A stretch of DNA of 64,000 bases, from positions 62,001-126,000 of the forward strand of contig NZ_JANKJG010000004.1 of the NCBI RefSeq assembly GCF_024733015.1, given 5' to 3'. The stretch's first letter is position 1, and the number at the start of each line of letters is the position of its first letter. Positions 7,635 to 17,288 of the stretch are shown here, piece after piece. The position numbers and the translations under genes are program-made. Below the pieces are notes generated by a model. It saw only the letters and a list, made by a program, of their open reading frames with translations. It searched no databases and had not been told where the DNA came from. This stretch comes from Pseudosulfitobacter koreensis. Lineage in GTDB: Bacteria; Pseudomonadota; Alphaproteobacteria; Rhodobacterales; Rhodobacteraceae.

Positions 7635-8711
7635 ATGACACCCACAGCTGATCTGATCACCGCCGCCTTGAAACGAGTCAGCCTGCCCGACGGCGGCGAC
7701 CTGGTCAGCCGCGATATGATTCGAGCCATCCAGATCGACGGCGCCGCCGTGCGCTTCGTGATCGAAGCCCCAACACCCGAAGCCGCGCAAGCCATGACCC
7801 CGGTGCGCGAAGCGGCCCAGGCCGCCGTCGCCGCCGTGCCGGGTGTGGACAGTGTGCAGGTGGCGCTGACCGCCCACGGCCCCGCCGCCAAGCCGTCGAC
7901 CCCTCCGCCCAGCCTCAAGATCGGAGGCCACCCCAAACCGCAGGACGGCCCGACCAAACCCTCCGGCGTGCAGCGCATCCTGGCCATTGGCTCGGGCAAG
8001 GGCGGCGTCGGCAAATCCACCGTCTCGTCCAACCTTGCCGTGGCGCTTGCAAGGCAGGGGCGAAAGGTCGGCCTGCTCGATGCGGATATTTATGGTCCCT
8101 CGCAGCCGCGTATGATGGGCGTGAACAAGCGCCCCGCGTCGCCCGACGGCAAGACCATCATCCCCTTGCAGGCGCACGGCGTCACGCTGATGTCCATCGG
8201 CTTCATGATGGAAGAGGGCAAGGCCGTCGTCTGGCGCGGTCCCATGCTGATGGGCGCATTGCAGCAGATGCTGGGCCAGGTGCAGTGGGGCGAGCTGGAC
8301 GTGCTTCTGGTCGATCTGCCCCCCGGCACCGGCGACGTGCAGTTGACGCTCTGCACCAAATCCGAACTGACCGGGGCCATCGTGGTCAGCACCCCGCAGG
8401 ACGTCGCCCTGATCGACGCGCGCAAGGCGCTGGACATGTTCAAGACGCTGAAAACTCCGGTGCTGGGCCTGATCGAGAACATGTCGATGTTCGTCTGCCC
8501 CGATTGCGGTGCCCAACACGAGATCTTCGGCACCGGCGGTGTCGCCGCCGAAGCGCAGAAGATGGGTGTGCCCCTGCTGGGGGCCTTGCCGATTGATCTG
8601 GAAACGCGGCTTGCAGGCGACAACGGCACGCCCGTAGCCGCAGGCGAAGGCCCGATGGCCGAAGCCTACGCCAAGATCGCCAGGGGGCTGATCGACGGCG
8701 GCATGGCCTGA
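7635..8711 (+). CDS. mrp: Mrp/ApbC P-loop iron-sulfur cluster carrier
   Basis: Cytoplasmic ATPase that binds and transfers [4Fe-4S] clusters to apo-proteins. The 358-residue protein has an N-terminal DUF59/MIP18-like domain (residues 1-85), a proline-rich linker, a deviant Walker [12 protein letters not shown] near residues 118-128, [10 protein letters not shown] after it, and the cluster-ligating CPDC motif near residue 288. The ATG at 7635 is preceded by GGAG (AACGGAGTTT). It is divergent from the DUF1127 gene. Longer upstream in-frame codons lack a ribosome binding site and conserved sequence. Confidence 0.95.
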   Translation: MTPTADLITAALKRVSLPDGGDLVSRDMIRAIQIDGAAVRFVIEAPTPEAAQAMTPVREAAQAAVAAVPGVDSVQVALTAHGPAAKPSTPPPSLKIGGHPKPQDGPTKPSGVQRILAIGSGKGGVGKSTVSSNLAVALARQGRKVGLLDADIYGPSQPRMMGVNKRPASPDGKTIIPLQAHGVTLMSIGFMMEEGKAVVWRGPMLMGALQQMLGQVQWGELDVLLVDLPPGTGDVQLTLCTKSELTGAIVVSTPQDVALIDARKALDMFKTLKTPVLGLIENMSMFVCPDCGAQHEIFGTGGVAAEAQKMGVPLLGALPIDLETRLAGDNGTPVAAGEGPMAEAYAKIARGLIDGGMA

Positions 8712-9352
8712 CGGCCCACAGGGCGCGACCTGCTACTCTATATATTCAAGAGCGCCGGCGGACCGTATCCGCCGGTGGCACCGGCGCTGCAGCGTTTGGC
8801 TGGCGCCTGAGCCGTGGCTGCGGTCTCGGGTCTGGGTGTGAAACTGGGACGTGGGGGTCCAAGTTTGGCGAGCGCGTCCCCGGAATTGAAATTATTATTA
8901 TATTTCAAGGCTTTAATTTTCGGCAAGCCTGAGACGGGTGCGTCCTAACTGAGACGCTGGCACTGCTGACAGGTGGCTATCTGGCCTACCGATTGGCCTA
9001 CTGACTGGGCTACACCGCCCGAGGCAGAGCACATGCGAAGAGGTGGCATTTGCGGGCTTCTGCATGGTCTAGGCCTACGTGTTCACCCGGGGGGTACGAC
9101 ACGCTGTTTCCGCCGCGTCAGGCCGGGTGGGGCGGTTGGCCGGCATCGGGGCGCAGGCGCCTTTTCATACAGTGGTTTAATGCAGATCACCCGTGCATGG
9201 GCGGGGTTGCGCTTGTGTCGATTATCGGCATGATACACCTCTGGGCAATGGTGCTGCGACCTTTGCTGTACTGCGACTTTCGCAGGGGACAAGATCAAGT
9301 CCTGCGCGGCGCCAAGTGACCAATTCATTGAGCCTGTGGAGGGGACATCACC
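8712..9352. other. 641-bp spacer with palindromes and a decayed gene
   Basis: No intact gene. It holds a perfect 8-bp hairpin CCGGCGGA-N5-TCCGCCGG (8755-8775) without a T-run, an AT-rich palindrome TTGAAAT-N9-ATTTCAA (8886-8908) that looks like an operator, and remnants of a small membrane protein gene from about 8945. The TAXI receptor gene at 9353 is preceded by GGAGGGG. Confidence 0.6.
8945..9180 (+). pseudogene. Remnant of a small membrane protein gene
   Basis: Translation gives TLALLTGGYLAYRLAY then a stop. Coding resumes with LGY-ARGRAH, then shifts frame to EVAFAGFCMV, a second stop, and AYVFTRGVRHAVSAASGRVG. Joined together these read as one hydrophobic-plus-basic protein of about 75 residues interrupted by two stops and one frameshift. 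The family was not identified. The hydrophobic GGYLAYRLAY start followed by a basic turn resembles small membrane proteins common in alphaproteobacteria. Confidence 0.45.
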
Positions 9353-10354
9353 ATGAAAACTACCCTATCTTTTGCTGTGATCGCAGCGATTTCGGCAACC
9401 ATGACATATGCGCAAAGCGCCAATTACGCTGACCTGGACCGGACGGACTGGCCAAGCAGCTTTACGGTGGGCACTGCGTCGCAGGGCGGCACGTTCTTCG
9501 TCTACGGCTCGGGATGGGCGAACCTGGTGGGGGAACAGCTTGGGATTTCCGGCGGCGGCGAAGTGACCGGCGGACCGATGCAGAACATGGCGCTGGTGCA
9601 CACCGGCGATGCCGCGTTCGGCATGACCACGATGGGCCCTGCACGTGAATCGATCGAAGGGACCAACCCGATCGCGCCCGGTCTGCAGATGACCAACGCC
9701 TGCGCGATGTTCCCGATGTACCAGACACCGTTCTCGATGGCGGCGCTGACCTCTTCGGGGATCAGCTCGATCGAGAGCATTCCCGACGGTGCGCGCATCG
9801 GTTTCGGCCCTGCCGGTTCCACTTCGGACACGTATTTCCCGGCGATGCTGGAAGCGCTCGGCGTGAACTTTGACCGCCGCAACGGCGGTTGGGACGACCT
9901 TGGCGGCCAGCTTCAGGATGGTCTGCTGGACGCGGTTGCATTCGCCGTGGGCATTCCGACCCCGGCGATCAGCCAGATCGAAGTGCAGGCGGAGGTCAAC
10001 TTCATCGACTTTACCGATGAAGAGCGCACGCAGGTGATCGAGGAATTCCCCGTCGCGGAATACGAGATTCCGGCCGCGACCTATTCCACGCTGGAGCGCG
10101 ACATGCAGTCGGTTGCGATGTGGAACTTCGCGATTGCAAACTGCGAGCTTCCCGAAAGCTTTGTCTACGCGGCGACAGACATCGTGATGTCGGACAATGC
10201 GCGGATGATGAACATCCACGGCTCTGCCAAGGAAACGCTGCCCGAGAACTGGAACAAGAACACCGTGATGATGTGGCACCCCGGTGCCGCACGCTGGTTC
10301 CGCGAGAACGCCGGTGCCGACATTCCGGATGACCGGATCTATTCCGCAAACTGA
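9353..10354 (+). CDS. TAXI-family TRAP transporter solute-binding protein
   Basis: Periplasmic receptor of a TRAP transporter. The 333-residue product has a signal peptide (MKTTLSFAVIAAISATMTYA, cleavage near residue 21). The TAXI hallmark follows: FTVGTASQGGTFFVYGSGWA, then GEVTGGPMQNMALVHTGDA, where glycine-rich loops form the ligand pocket. The gene lies immediately before a fused TRAP permease, which confirms the role. TAXI systems transport organic acids such as 2-oxoglutarate or glutamate in known cases; the ligand here cannot be told. An inverted repeat after the stop codon probably sets a higher level of receptor than of permease. Confidence 0.93.
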   Translation: MKTTLSFAVIAAISATMTYAQSANYADLDRTDWPSSFTVGTASQGGTFFVYGSGWANLVGEQLGISGGGEVTGGPMQNMALVHTGDAAFGMTTMGPARESIEGTNPIAPGLQMTNACAMFPMYQTPFSMAALTSSGISSIESIPDGARIGFGPAGSTSDTYFPAMLEALGVNFDRRNGGWDDLGGQLQDGLLDAVAFAVGIPTPAISQIEVQAEVNFIDFTDEERTQVIEEFPVAEYEIPAATYSTLERDMQSVAMWNFAIANCELPESFVYAATDIVMSDNARMMNIHGSAKETLPENWNKNTVMMWHPGAARWFRENAGADIPDDRIYSAN

Positions 10355-10362
10355 ACCTTGAA

Positions 10363-10388
10363 GACTGCCCCGCCCATGCGGGGCAGTT
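10363..10388 (+). terminator. Intercistronic hairpin between receptor and permease genes
   Basis: GACTGCCCCGC pairs with GCGGGGCAGTT around a CCAT loop (11 bp, one G-U), followed by CTTT. The weak T-run suggests partial termination or mRNA 3'-end stabilisation, the usual arrangement for making more binding protein than membrane subunit. Confidence 0.7.
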
Positions 10389-10487
10389 CTTTGCCGGGAT
10401 CGGAGCTGATCCGATCCGTATTCAGATTTCAAGTATTCCGGCGCGCTTGCCGGTGAACCTGCGACAGGCAGGAGCTGGAGGCACCCG

Positions 10488-12764
10488 ATGGCCGGACTGA
10501 ACGACGACCCCGAGAAGAACAAGCCAGAGCTGGAGGCCGGTGGCTTTGCCGAAAGTGGCGGGGTCATTTCCGAGGGCGCCGATGAAGAGCCCGTCGAGGC
10601 GAACCGGCGCGACTTTTCCGGGTGGCGTCTTACAACGGTTGCCTGGTTCTCGGGGCTTTATGCCGCGCTGCACATGGCGGCGCTGAACGGGCTGTCGATT
10701 GAACGGTGGACCGGCGTCGAGCTTCCGCTGCTGCCGACGTTTCCGATGGAGACATGGAATTTCCGCATACTTCACGTGGCAGGTGCGCTCTTCCTGGGCT
10801 TCTTGCTCTATTCGGCGCGGCCTTTTGCCGAAGACAAAAGCGGCGAGTCCCGTGCGCTGAATCTGCCCGCGTGGCTGCTGGCGGTGCTGGCGCTGGTGTC
10901 GCTGGGTGTGGCACTTTCGTTCAGTGTCGAGATCGCCAACGGGGCGATGTGGAACGGCATGGACGGGGGCATTCGCAACCGCGAGATCTGGTGGTACGGC
11001 GTGCCGCTGATCGTGGCGACCGGCGGCGGCATCGTGCTGAGCTGGTTTCACCGCAAGCAGCGCGACGGCATCGCGGCACCCGACATCGTGCTGGGGATCT
11101 GCGCCGCCGCAGTTGCGGTCTACCTGATCACGATCTACGGCACCTTGATGCGCAACTCGACCGGGACGCCATTTGCGCCGATCGGGATCTCGCTGGCCGC
11201 CGTCGCGGGCGTGGCGCTGATCCTCGAGTTGACGCGCCGCGTCGCGGGTCTGGCGTTGGTGATCATCTCGGTGGTCTTTCTGGCTTATGTCTTTACCGGA
11301 CAGCATCTTCCGGGTTTCCTGAATTCGCCGGTCATCTCGTGGCAGCGTTTCTTCAGCCAGGTCTATACGGATGCAGGTATCCTGGGACCGACGACGGCGG
11401 TGTCGTCGACCTATATCATCCTGTTCATCATCTTCGCCGCGTTCCTGTCGGCATCGAAGGTCGGTGACTACTTCATCAACTTCGCTTTCGCGGCGGCGGG
11501 GCGTTCGCGTGGCGGCCCTGCGAAGGTGTCGATCTTTGCCAGCGGCCTGATGGGGATGATCAACGGCACGTCGGCGGGCAACGTGGTTGCAACCGGCTCG
11601 CTTACGATTCCGCTGATGAAGCGGGTGGGCTACAAGCCCACGACCGCCGGTGCGGTCGAGGCTGCGGCCTCGACGGGGGGGCAGATCATGCCGCCGATCA
11701 TGGGTGCCGGCGCGTTCATCATGGCCGAGGTGACCGGCATTCCTTATACCGAGATTGCCCTTGCCGCGATCATTCCGGCGCTTTTGTATTTCGTGTCGAT
11801 CTATTTCATGGTCGATTTCGAGGCGGCAAAGCTGGGCATGCGCGGGATGCGCTCGGACGAATTGCCCAAGCTGCGCAAGCTGATCAAGCAAGCCTATCTG
11901 TTCTTCCCCATCATCATCCTGATTGCGGCACTGTTCATGGGCTATTCGGTGATCCGGGCGGGAACGCTTGCCACCGTTTCGGCGGCCGTCGTGTCGTGGC
12001 TGACCCCCTACCGCATGGGATTTCGTGAGATCGGCAAGGCGTTCGAGCTGGCCGGTACGATGGCGATCCAGATCATCATCGTGTGCGCCTGCGCGGGCAT
12101 CATCGTGGGCGTCATCGCCCTGACCGGGGTCGGCGCGCGGTTCTCCTCGCTGTTGCTGGGGATTGCGGGCGCATCCGAGCTTGCCGCGCTGTTCTTTGCC
12201 ATGCTGATCGCCATCCTGCTGGGGATGGGGATGCCGACCACCGCCGCCTACGCCGTGGCCGCAAGCGTCGTGGCACCCGGTCTGACCAACCTGGGCATTC
12301 CGCCGCTGACCGCACATTTCTTCGTGTTCTACTTTGCCGTCGTCAGTTCGATCACACCGCCGGTTGCGCTGGCGAGCTACGCGGCTGCGGGGATTTCCGG
12401 AGCGAACCCGATGGCCACGTCGGTGGCGTCGTTCAAGATCGGCATCACGGCCTTCGTCGTGCCCTTCATGTTCTTTTACAACTCCGCGCTGCTGATGGAC
12501 GGCACATGGCCCGAGGTCATCCGCGCGGCGATCACCGCCGTCGTCGGGGTCTATCTGCTGTCGGCTGCGGTGCAGGGCTGGTTCATCGGCGGGCGCACGG
12601 TCTGGTGGTTGCGCATCGCCATCGGCATCTTCGCGTTGTTCATGATCGAGGGTGGCATCTATACCGACATGATCGGCGTCGGTGGCGCGGTGGCGGTCTG
12701 GGCGGTGCAGAAATTCATCCGCCCCGATCCCGATACCCCGTTCGAGGTGCGTGGCGCTGATTGA
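10488..12764 (+). CDS. TRAP transporter fused permease (DctQM-type, TAXI system)
   Basis: A 758-residue inner-membrane protein joining the small DctQ-like and large DctM-like TRAP subunits, the normal form for TAXI systems. A hydrophilic start of about 40 residues is followed by DctQ-type helices. From about residue 270 comes the DctM core with SGLMGMINGTSAGNVVATGS, AAASTGGQIMPPIMGAGAF and GMGMPTTAAYAVAASVVAP, the paired motifs that bind sodium and substrate. It imports its solute using the ion gradient together with the receptor encoded upstream. The start ATG (MAGLNDDPEK) follows an AGGCAGGAGCTGGAGG stretch. No truncation seen. Confidence 0.94.
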   Translation: MAGLNDDPEKNKPELEAGGFAESGGVISEGADEEPVEANRRDFSGWRLTTVAWFSGLYAALHMAALNGLSIERWTGVELPLLPTFPMETWNFRILHVAGALFLGFLLYSARPFAEDKSGESRALNLPAWLLAVLALVSLGVALSFSVEIANGAMWNGMDGGIRNREIWWYGVPLIVATGGGIVLSWFHRKQRDGIAAPDIVLGICAAAVAVYLITIYGTLMRNSTGTPFAPIGISLAAVAGVALILELTRRVAGLALVIISVVFLAYVFTGQHLPGFLNSPVISWQRFFSQVYTDAGILGPTTAVSSTYIILFIIFAAFLSASKVGDYFINFAFAAAGRSRGGPAKVSIFASGLMGMINGTSAGNVVATGSLTIPLMKRVGYKPTTAGAVEAAASTGGQIMPPIMGAGAFIMAEVTGIPYTEIALAAIIPALLYFVSIYFMVDFEAAKLGMRGMRSDELPKLRKLIKQAYLFFPIIILIAALFMGYSVIRAGTLATVSAAVVSWLTPYRMGFREIGKAFELAGTMAIQIIIVCACAGIIVGVIALTGVGARFSSLLLGIAGASELAALFFAMLIAILLGMGMPTTAAYAVAASVVAPGLTNLGIPPLTAHFFVFYFAVVSSITPPVALASYAAAGISGANPMATSVASFKIGITAFVVPFMFFYNSALLMDGTWPEVIRAAITAVVGVYLLSAAVQGWFIGGRTVWWLRIAIGIFALFMIEGGIYTDMIGVGGAVAVWAVQKFIRPDPDTPFEVRGAD

Positions 12765-12891
12765 TTTGGGGGGTTGCCCCCTGTCGGCCTAAGGCGCGCG
12801 TCGTGGGGCTGAGAGCATCACGTGTGCGACCGGGCGTTGATCGACGCGGTCACGCCGTTTCCGGGTGTGTCCGCGAACCTTCGGGTCCGCC

Positions 12892-14013
12892 TCACTCGAG
12901 AGGGCTGATCCGCCAGACGTTCCCATCGCTCTGATCGGTGAGGACATAAATCGCGCCGTCGGGACCTTGCTCGACCTCGCGGATGCGCGCCCCGAGGGGA
13001 ATACGCTCTTCTGAGACGAACTCGGCGCTGTCCAGTTCCACGCGGACCAATTCGCGGCTCGATAGCCCGCCGATAAAGGCGTCACCCTGCCATTCCGGAA
13101 AAAGGCTGCCGTCATAAAAAATCATGCCCGATGGTGAGATGACCGGAGTCCAGTGATGGACAGCATCGGCAAAGTCCGGTTGCGACGGCGGATCGGGGAT
13201 CGGTTCGCCAGAATAGTGCTGGCCCCAACTGACGACCGGCCAGCCGTAATTCGCGCCGGACATGATCGGGTTCAACTCGTCGCCGCCCATCGGTCCCATC
13301 TCGGCGACCCAGAGATCACCGGTGTCGGGATGGATCGCCGCCGCCTCGATGTTGCGGTGGCCGTAAGACCAGATCGCGTCCTTGGCATTTTCCTGTCCGA
13401 CGAACGGGTTGTCTTGGGGGATCGACCCGTCCTGATTGAGCCGGACGATTGTGCCAAGGTGGCTTGAAAGATCTTGCGCCGGTTCGAACTTGAAGCGCTC
13501 GCCGAGCGCGAGATAGATCTGTCCCTGGGGAGAAAAGATGATGCGGTTGCCGAAATGGTTGCCGCCGTCGACCTTTGGTTCCTGCTCGAAGATGACCTCG
13601 AAGTCCTCGATCCGGTCATCCACCAGCCGCCCGTGTCCAAGTGCGGTGCCAGCCGTGTTTCCGTCGCCCGGCTGGGCGAAGGACAGGTAGACGCGCTGAT
13701 TTTCGGCGAAATCGGGATCAAGCGCCACGTCCATCAGGCCGCCCTGACCCTGCGCGAAGACCTCCGGTGTGCCTTGAATCGGCGGGGAAACGGTTCCGTC
13801 TGGCGATACTATGACCAGATCGCCCGGCAGTTCGGTCACCAGCATCCGCCCATCCGGCAGAAAGGCCATGCCCCACGGATGTTCGAGGCCGCCAGCCACA
13901 TTCTCGACCTTGATTGCGCCTGTGGCGGTATTGACCGTCTGTACTTGCGCCAGGGCGACCGAACCGGCTGTCACGGCAAACGCCAAAGCCGAGGAGAAGC
14001 GGAACATGTTCAT
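12892..14013 (-). CDS. PQQ-dependent sugar dehydrogenase (soluble aldose type)
   Basis: Periplasmic six-bladed beta-propeller quinoprotein oxidising aldoses. The 373-residue product has a signal peptide (MNMFRFSSALAFAVTAGSVALA) and the GSDH motifs GLEHPWGMAFLPDGRMLVTE, GQGGLMDVALDPDF, SYGHRNIEAAAIHP (PQQ/active-site region), and GGDELNPIMSGANYGWP. The ATG at 14013 has AAGGACG nine bases upstream; longer in-frame starts add a basic tail incompatible with the signal peptide. The pqqABCDE operon on the same strand, two genes upstream, would provide the cofactor, which supports PQQ use. Convergent with the TRAP permease. Confidence 0.92.
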   Translation of the reverse strand: MNMFRFSSALAFAVTAGSVALAQVQTVNTATGAIKVENVAGGLEHPWGMAFLPDGRMLVTELPGDLVIVSPDGTVSPPIQGTPEVFAQGQGGLMDVALDPDFAENQRVYLSFAQPGDGNTAGTALGHGRLVDDRIEDFEVIFEQEPKVDGGNHFGNRIIFSPQGQIYLALGERFKFEPAQDLSSHLGTIVRLNQDGSIPQDNPFVGQENAKDAIWSYGHRNIEAAAIHPDTGDLWVAEMGPMGGDELNPIMSGANYGWPVVSWGQHYSGEPIPDPPSQPDFADAVHHWTPVISPSGMIFYDGSLFPEWQGDAFIGGLSSRELVRVELDSAEFVSEERIPLGARIREVEQGPDGAIYVLTDQSDGNVWRISPLE

Positions 14014-14250
14014 GATTATCGTCCTTCTGATCGTGTTACAGGGGGGGACGCGATGACGCCACCTTCGGGCTGACGATGGATAGGATCGCTTGGACACGCA
14101 GCATCGAAACCCTTTTTCATGTTTGTATGATTGGAAAACACGGACAGGCGACATTAGTTCCGACTCAACGCCGTTCTGACGGAGGCCGACAGACCTGGGC
14201 TTTTTCGGCAGGGGAAATTTCTGGCACCAAAGACGGACGGGAAACGCTTT

Positions 14251-14766
14251 ATGCTCTCACTTGCTCAGGGAAACGTTCTGCCGGAAACCGCCACGCTGGC
14301 AAATCATCTTCAGATCCTGCTGGGGAGTTGGTTCGGCGCTGGATTTCTGGAGCCGGTTCGGGCGGGATTGGCAGTGGCCAGCGTCTGGCCGCTGGCAGTT
14401 TTTCTGTCTGGCCGCGCTCCGATGACGCTCGCCCTGGTGGCAATAGCGGTTGGCTTGGTCGGCTTCTGGGCAGCGGATGCATGGGAGACGCTGCTTTCAG
14501 TCAAGGATGACCGCCGCATCGTCGTTGATGAGGTGGCAGGCTATCTGGCAGGAATGGCTCTGCTTGGCCGACCCCGATGGATCTGTGGTGCCATTTTTGC
14601 CGTGTTCTTCCTGAGCTTCGACCGTATCAAGCCGTGGCCCTTCAGTGGGATCGAGGCCGTTCCCGGCGGCGCGGGCCTCATGCTCGACGATATCGTGCTT
14701 GCGCTGGCACTGAGCTCAGTGACCGCCGTGATCATAGTTGCACGACGCAGGTTTGGAAACGCGTGA
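14251..14766 (+). CDS. pgpA: PgpA-like phosphatidylglycerophosphatase A
   Basis: Membrane phosphatase removing phosphate from phosphatidylglycerol phosphate. The 171-residue protein has four hydrophobic segments and the family motifs DDRRIVVDEVAGYLAGM (usual form DP..IVIDE..G) and FDRIKPWPFSG...PGGAGLMLDDI, whose acidic residues bind Mg2+. Sequence is somewhat divergent: the first motif has KDDRR instead of DPQE. The start used gives MLSLAQGNVL; a longer frame in another register overlaps but lacks motifs. It is divergent from the PQQ sugar dehydrogenase and converges on the amphi-Trp gene. Confidence 0.8.
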   Translation: MLSLAQGNVLPETATLANHLQILLGSWFGAGFLEPVRAGLAVASVWPLAVFLSGRAPMTLALVAIAVGLVGFWAADAWETLLSVKDDRRIVVDEVAGYLAGMALLGRPRWICGAIFAVFFLSFDRIKPWPFSGIEAVPGGAGLMLDDIVLALALSSVTAVIIVARRRFGNA

Positions 14767-14790
14767 GTAACTCAGTTCTCGCTTTACCGG

Positions 14791-15015
14791 CTACTCCACG
14801 ACCCACTTGATCTGGAACTCGATCTCTTCCTGGCCCTGACCCCGTTCATGTTCGATGTTGAAAGAGGCGCGGACTGGAACGGAAATCCGCTCTCCCGCAA
14901 TCTGTATTTCGAACCGCTTTCCCTGCTCGAGTGCGTCAGCGAGCCGCCGGAGCTTCTCGATGAATTCGGGAAGGGGATAGTCTTTCTCGATGTCTCTGTC
15001 GGGCTTTTGTGTCAT
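14791..15015 (-). CDS. Amphi-Trp domain protein
   Basis: A 74-residue soluble protein built as one small alpha/beta domain: PLPEFIEKLRRLADALEQGK, then RFEIQIAGERISVPV, and a last strand EEIEFQIKWVVE. The W in the amphipathic end strand is the feature naming the family (PF20068); no biochemical role is established. The ATG at 15015 has AGGAGG seven bases upstream, a very strong site. It sits downstream of pqqE on the same strand with a 154-bp gap, so it may or may not belong to that operon. Confidence 0.8.
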   Translation of the reverse strand: MTQKPDRDIEKDYPLPEFIEKLRRLADALEQGKRFEIQIAGERISVPVRASFNIEHERGQGQEEIEFQIKWVVE

Positions 15016-15169
15016 CGGTACCTCCTGCTTTTGGTCGGTGCGATTGCCACAGCCTGCGGCTTCGACCTGCTCTCCAGAAAATTCCGCGATCAAGTATTAT
15101 CGCAGCGGCCTTGATGCCGATCCGGTTGCTTTGCGAAGCCATGTCTGACGAGACAACCCTTGGTACTGC

Positions 15170-16252
15170 TCACGGGCTTTTGCGGTATACAAGTTCAGCC
15201 GTTTCATCCGCAGATAATTCCTGTGCCAGTTGCTGCAGTCTACCGTGCATCGGAGATTTGATGCAGGTCGGATCGGTCGCAGCAGGGTCGCCGACGATGG
15301 CCATCGCCTGACACCTGCAGCCGCCGAAGTCCAGTTTGCGCCGGTCGCAGGTCTTGCAAGGCTCCTGCATCCAGTCCTCGCCGCGATAGGCGTTAAAGAC
15401 ATCTCCATGATACCAGATCTCTGCCAAGGGCGTTTCCCTGACGTTGTCGAAGCTGAGCGTGGGGATGGTCTGCGCCGCGTGGCAGGGAAGCACTTTCCCG
15501 TCCGGTGTGATGTTCAAGCCTGACATCCCCCATCCCCCCATGCAGCGTTTCGGATAGTCGCCGTGATAATCCGCCGGGACGTAATCAATGACCAGCTGCC
15601 CTTCGAGCCGTGCCCGCGCCTCGACCACAATCCGGCTGGCCTCGTCAGCCTGCGCGCGGGTCGGCATCATCGCACCGCGGTTGAGCATGGCCCAGCCGTG
15701 GAACTGCACCATTGCGACTTCGATGCGCCGCGCCTTCATGGCAACGGCCATGTCAATCGCCTGCGGCAACTGATGCAGGTTCTGGCGGTGCACGACGACA
15801 TTCAGCGTCAGCGGAAAGCCCGCGTCGACGATCCATTCCGCCGCCTGCATCTTGCGTTTGAACCCACCTTCATAACCGCCGATGCGGTCGGCCATATCCG
15901 CATCCGTGCCTTGCAGCGACAATTGCACATGATCCAGTCCTGCCGCGTCCAGCTCAGCCAGCCGCTTTTGGGTAAGGCCCAGACCCGAGGTGATGAGGTT
16001 GGTGTAAAGACCCGCTGTGCGTGCCGCCGCCACCAGGTCGACCAGATCGCGGCGCGCTGCAGGCTCACCGCCTGACAGATGCAATTGCAGCACGCCAAGC
16101 GCCGCTGCCTGCTCGAAAACCTCCACCCAATCCTCTGTCGACAGCTCCGTCTCCCTTGCGGCCATCTCGAGCGGGTTCGAGCAATAGGGACAGGACAGTG
16201 GGCAGCGATAGGTCAGTTCTGCCAGCATCGCGATCGGCGCGGGAACATTCAT
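15170..16252 (-). CDS. pqqE: PQQ synthase radical SAM enzyme PqqE
   Basis: Radical SAM enzyme that forms the C-C bond between the Glu and Tyr side chains of PqqA, the first committed step of PQQ synthesis. The 360-residue protein has the SAM cluster C17-x3-C21-x2-C24 (CPLSCPYC), the HLSGGEPAARRDL segment, and a SPASM region with CMGGWG, PCHAAQ, CKTCDRRKLDFGGCRC and a final C for two auxiliary clusters. ATG overlaps the pqqD stop (ATGA), so translation is coupled. Confidence 0.97.
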   Translation of the reverse strand: MNVPAPIAMLAELTYRCPLSCPYCSNPLEMAARETELSTEDWVEVFEQAAALGVLQLHLSGGEPAARRDLVDLVAAARTAGLYTNLITSGLGLTQKRLAELDAAGLDHVQLSLQGTDADMADRIGGYEGGFKRKMQAAEWIVDAGFPLTLNVVVHRQNLHQLPQAIDMAVAMKARRIEVAMVQFHGWAMLNRGAMMPTRAQADEASRIVVEARARLEGQLVIDYVPADYHGDYPKRCMGGWGMSGLNITPDGKVLPCHAAQTIPTLSFDNVRETPLAEIWYHGDVFNAYRGEDWMQEPCKTCDRRKLDFGGCRCQAMAIVGDPAATDPTCIKSPMHGRLQQLAQELSADETAELVYRKSP

Positions 16253-16545
16253 ACTTTCAACTCCAGAATTCGGCGGTCAACGAGGCCTTTGATGAAACCT
16301 TTGACGTCATCGCCAATTTGCTCTGCCGGGGCATCGTAGAGGGACGCGAGGCGGTCGATGATCTGCCGCAGACTTTTTTGCCCATCAATCTGCTGCATGA
16401 TCGCGAGCCCGATAGGGTCGAGGTCGATGACCCGTTCCGGAGCGAGAAGCACGATTTTCCGACGGACCTTGTCGTCGTGCAGCCGCACGCCGCGCAGAAC
16501 CTTGGGAACCGCATCGCGGTCAATATCCGGGGCGGTATCCGTCAT
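16249..16545 (-). CDS. pqqD: PQQ peptide chaperone PqqD
   Basis: A 98-residue winged-helix-like RiPP recognition element that binds PqqA and presents it to PqqE. Visible family features are PKVLRGVRLHDDKVRRKIVL, LAPERVIDLDPIG and a C-terminal helix pair ending in FIKGLVDRRILEL. The ATG overlaps the end of pqqC and the TGA overlaps pqqE, as usual in pqq operons. Confidence 0.95.
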   Translation of the reverse strand: MTDTAPDIDRDAVPKVLRGVRLHDDKVRRKIVLLAPERVIDLDPIGLAIMQQIDGQKSLRQIIDRLASLYDAPAEQIGDDVKGFIKGLVDRRILELKV

Positions 16546-17288
16546 GCTGTTCCGGACACCAGATGCGTGCCCGGTATCCACGCGCCCGGCGGTATGCGGG
16601 CGGGCACCACATACGCACCATGCAGTGCGTCCAACTGCGCCCAAAGCACATCCGTCTTGAATTCCAATGCCGCCGCTGCCGCATCCTGTTTTTCGTCGGT
16701 GTCCGCGCGATCAAGAACCCAGGAAAGCCCGAATGCGACATCCTTGGGCGCCTCATTCAGACGATTGCGGAAATACGACAGGCTGCTGTCATCGGCAAAG
16801 TCGTAATGTGCCAGCAGGCCTTCGATCCGTGCGGCATGAATCCTGGGGGCAAAAAGCTCAGTCAAGGAGGCTGCGACCGCCTCCAGCAGAGGTTCGTCGC
16901 GGACGAACCGCACATAGGCATCGACGGCAAAGCGTGTGGCTGGCAACACGCCGCGCGCACTGGCCACATACTGTCGGTCCAAACCCACGGCATCGGCAAG
17001 CCGCAGCCAACGCGCGATGCCGCCCTCGTCCTCGTCTGTGCCGTCATGGTCCTCGATCCGCGACCGCCAAGCGCGACGCAGTGCGGGGTCGTCGACGCGG
17101 CTCATGAATGCGGCATCCTTCATCGGGATGCGGGCCTGATAATAAAATCTGTTGATGACCCAGGCGCGGACCTGATCCGGCGTACATCCGCCAGAATGCA
17201 GCAATTGATGAAAGGGATGCTTGTCGTGGTAGCGCTCTGCACCGATCTGACGCAAGCGCTTCTCGAAGTTTGCACGTCCGGCGCTCAT
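16542..17288 (-). CDS. pqqC: Pyrroloquinoline-quinone synthase PqqC
   Basis: Cofactor-free oxidase performing ring closure and the final eight-electron oxidation to PQQ. The 248 residues begin with the helical HxxHPF-type segment (YHDKHPFHQLLHSGG), then VRAWVINRFYYQARIPMKDA and a conserved DHDG motif (EDHDGTDEDEGGIARWLRL). ELFAPRIHAARIEGLLAHYDF follows. Length matches the family. The ATG overlaps the pqqB stop. Confidence 0.97.
   Translation of the reverse strand: MSAGRANFEKRLRQIGAERYHDKHPFHQLLHSGGCTPDQVRAWVINRFYYQARIPMKDAAFMSRVDDPALRRAWRSRIEDHDGTDEDEGGIARWLRLADAVGLDRQYVASARGVLPATRFAVDAYVRFVRDEPLLEAVAASLTELFAPRIHAARIEGLLAHYDFADDSSLSYFRNRLNEAPKDVAFGLSWVLDRADTDEKQDAAAAALEFKTDVLWAQLDALHGAYVVPARIPPGAWIPGTHLVSGTA

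Noticed and set aside
14154..14165. A GGAAC-N16-TGTT promoter for the PQQ sugar dehydrogenase gene
   Set aside because: One base off consensus and about 140 bases upstream of the start; not distinguishable from chance.
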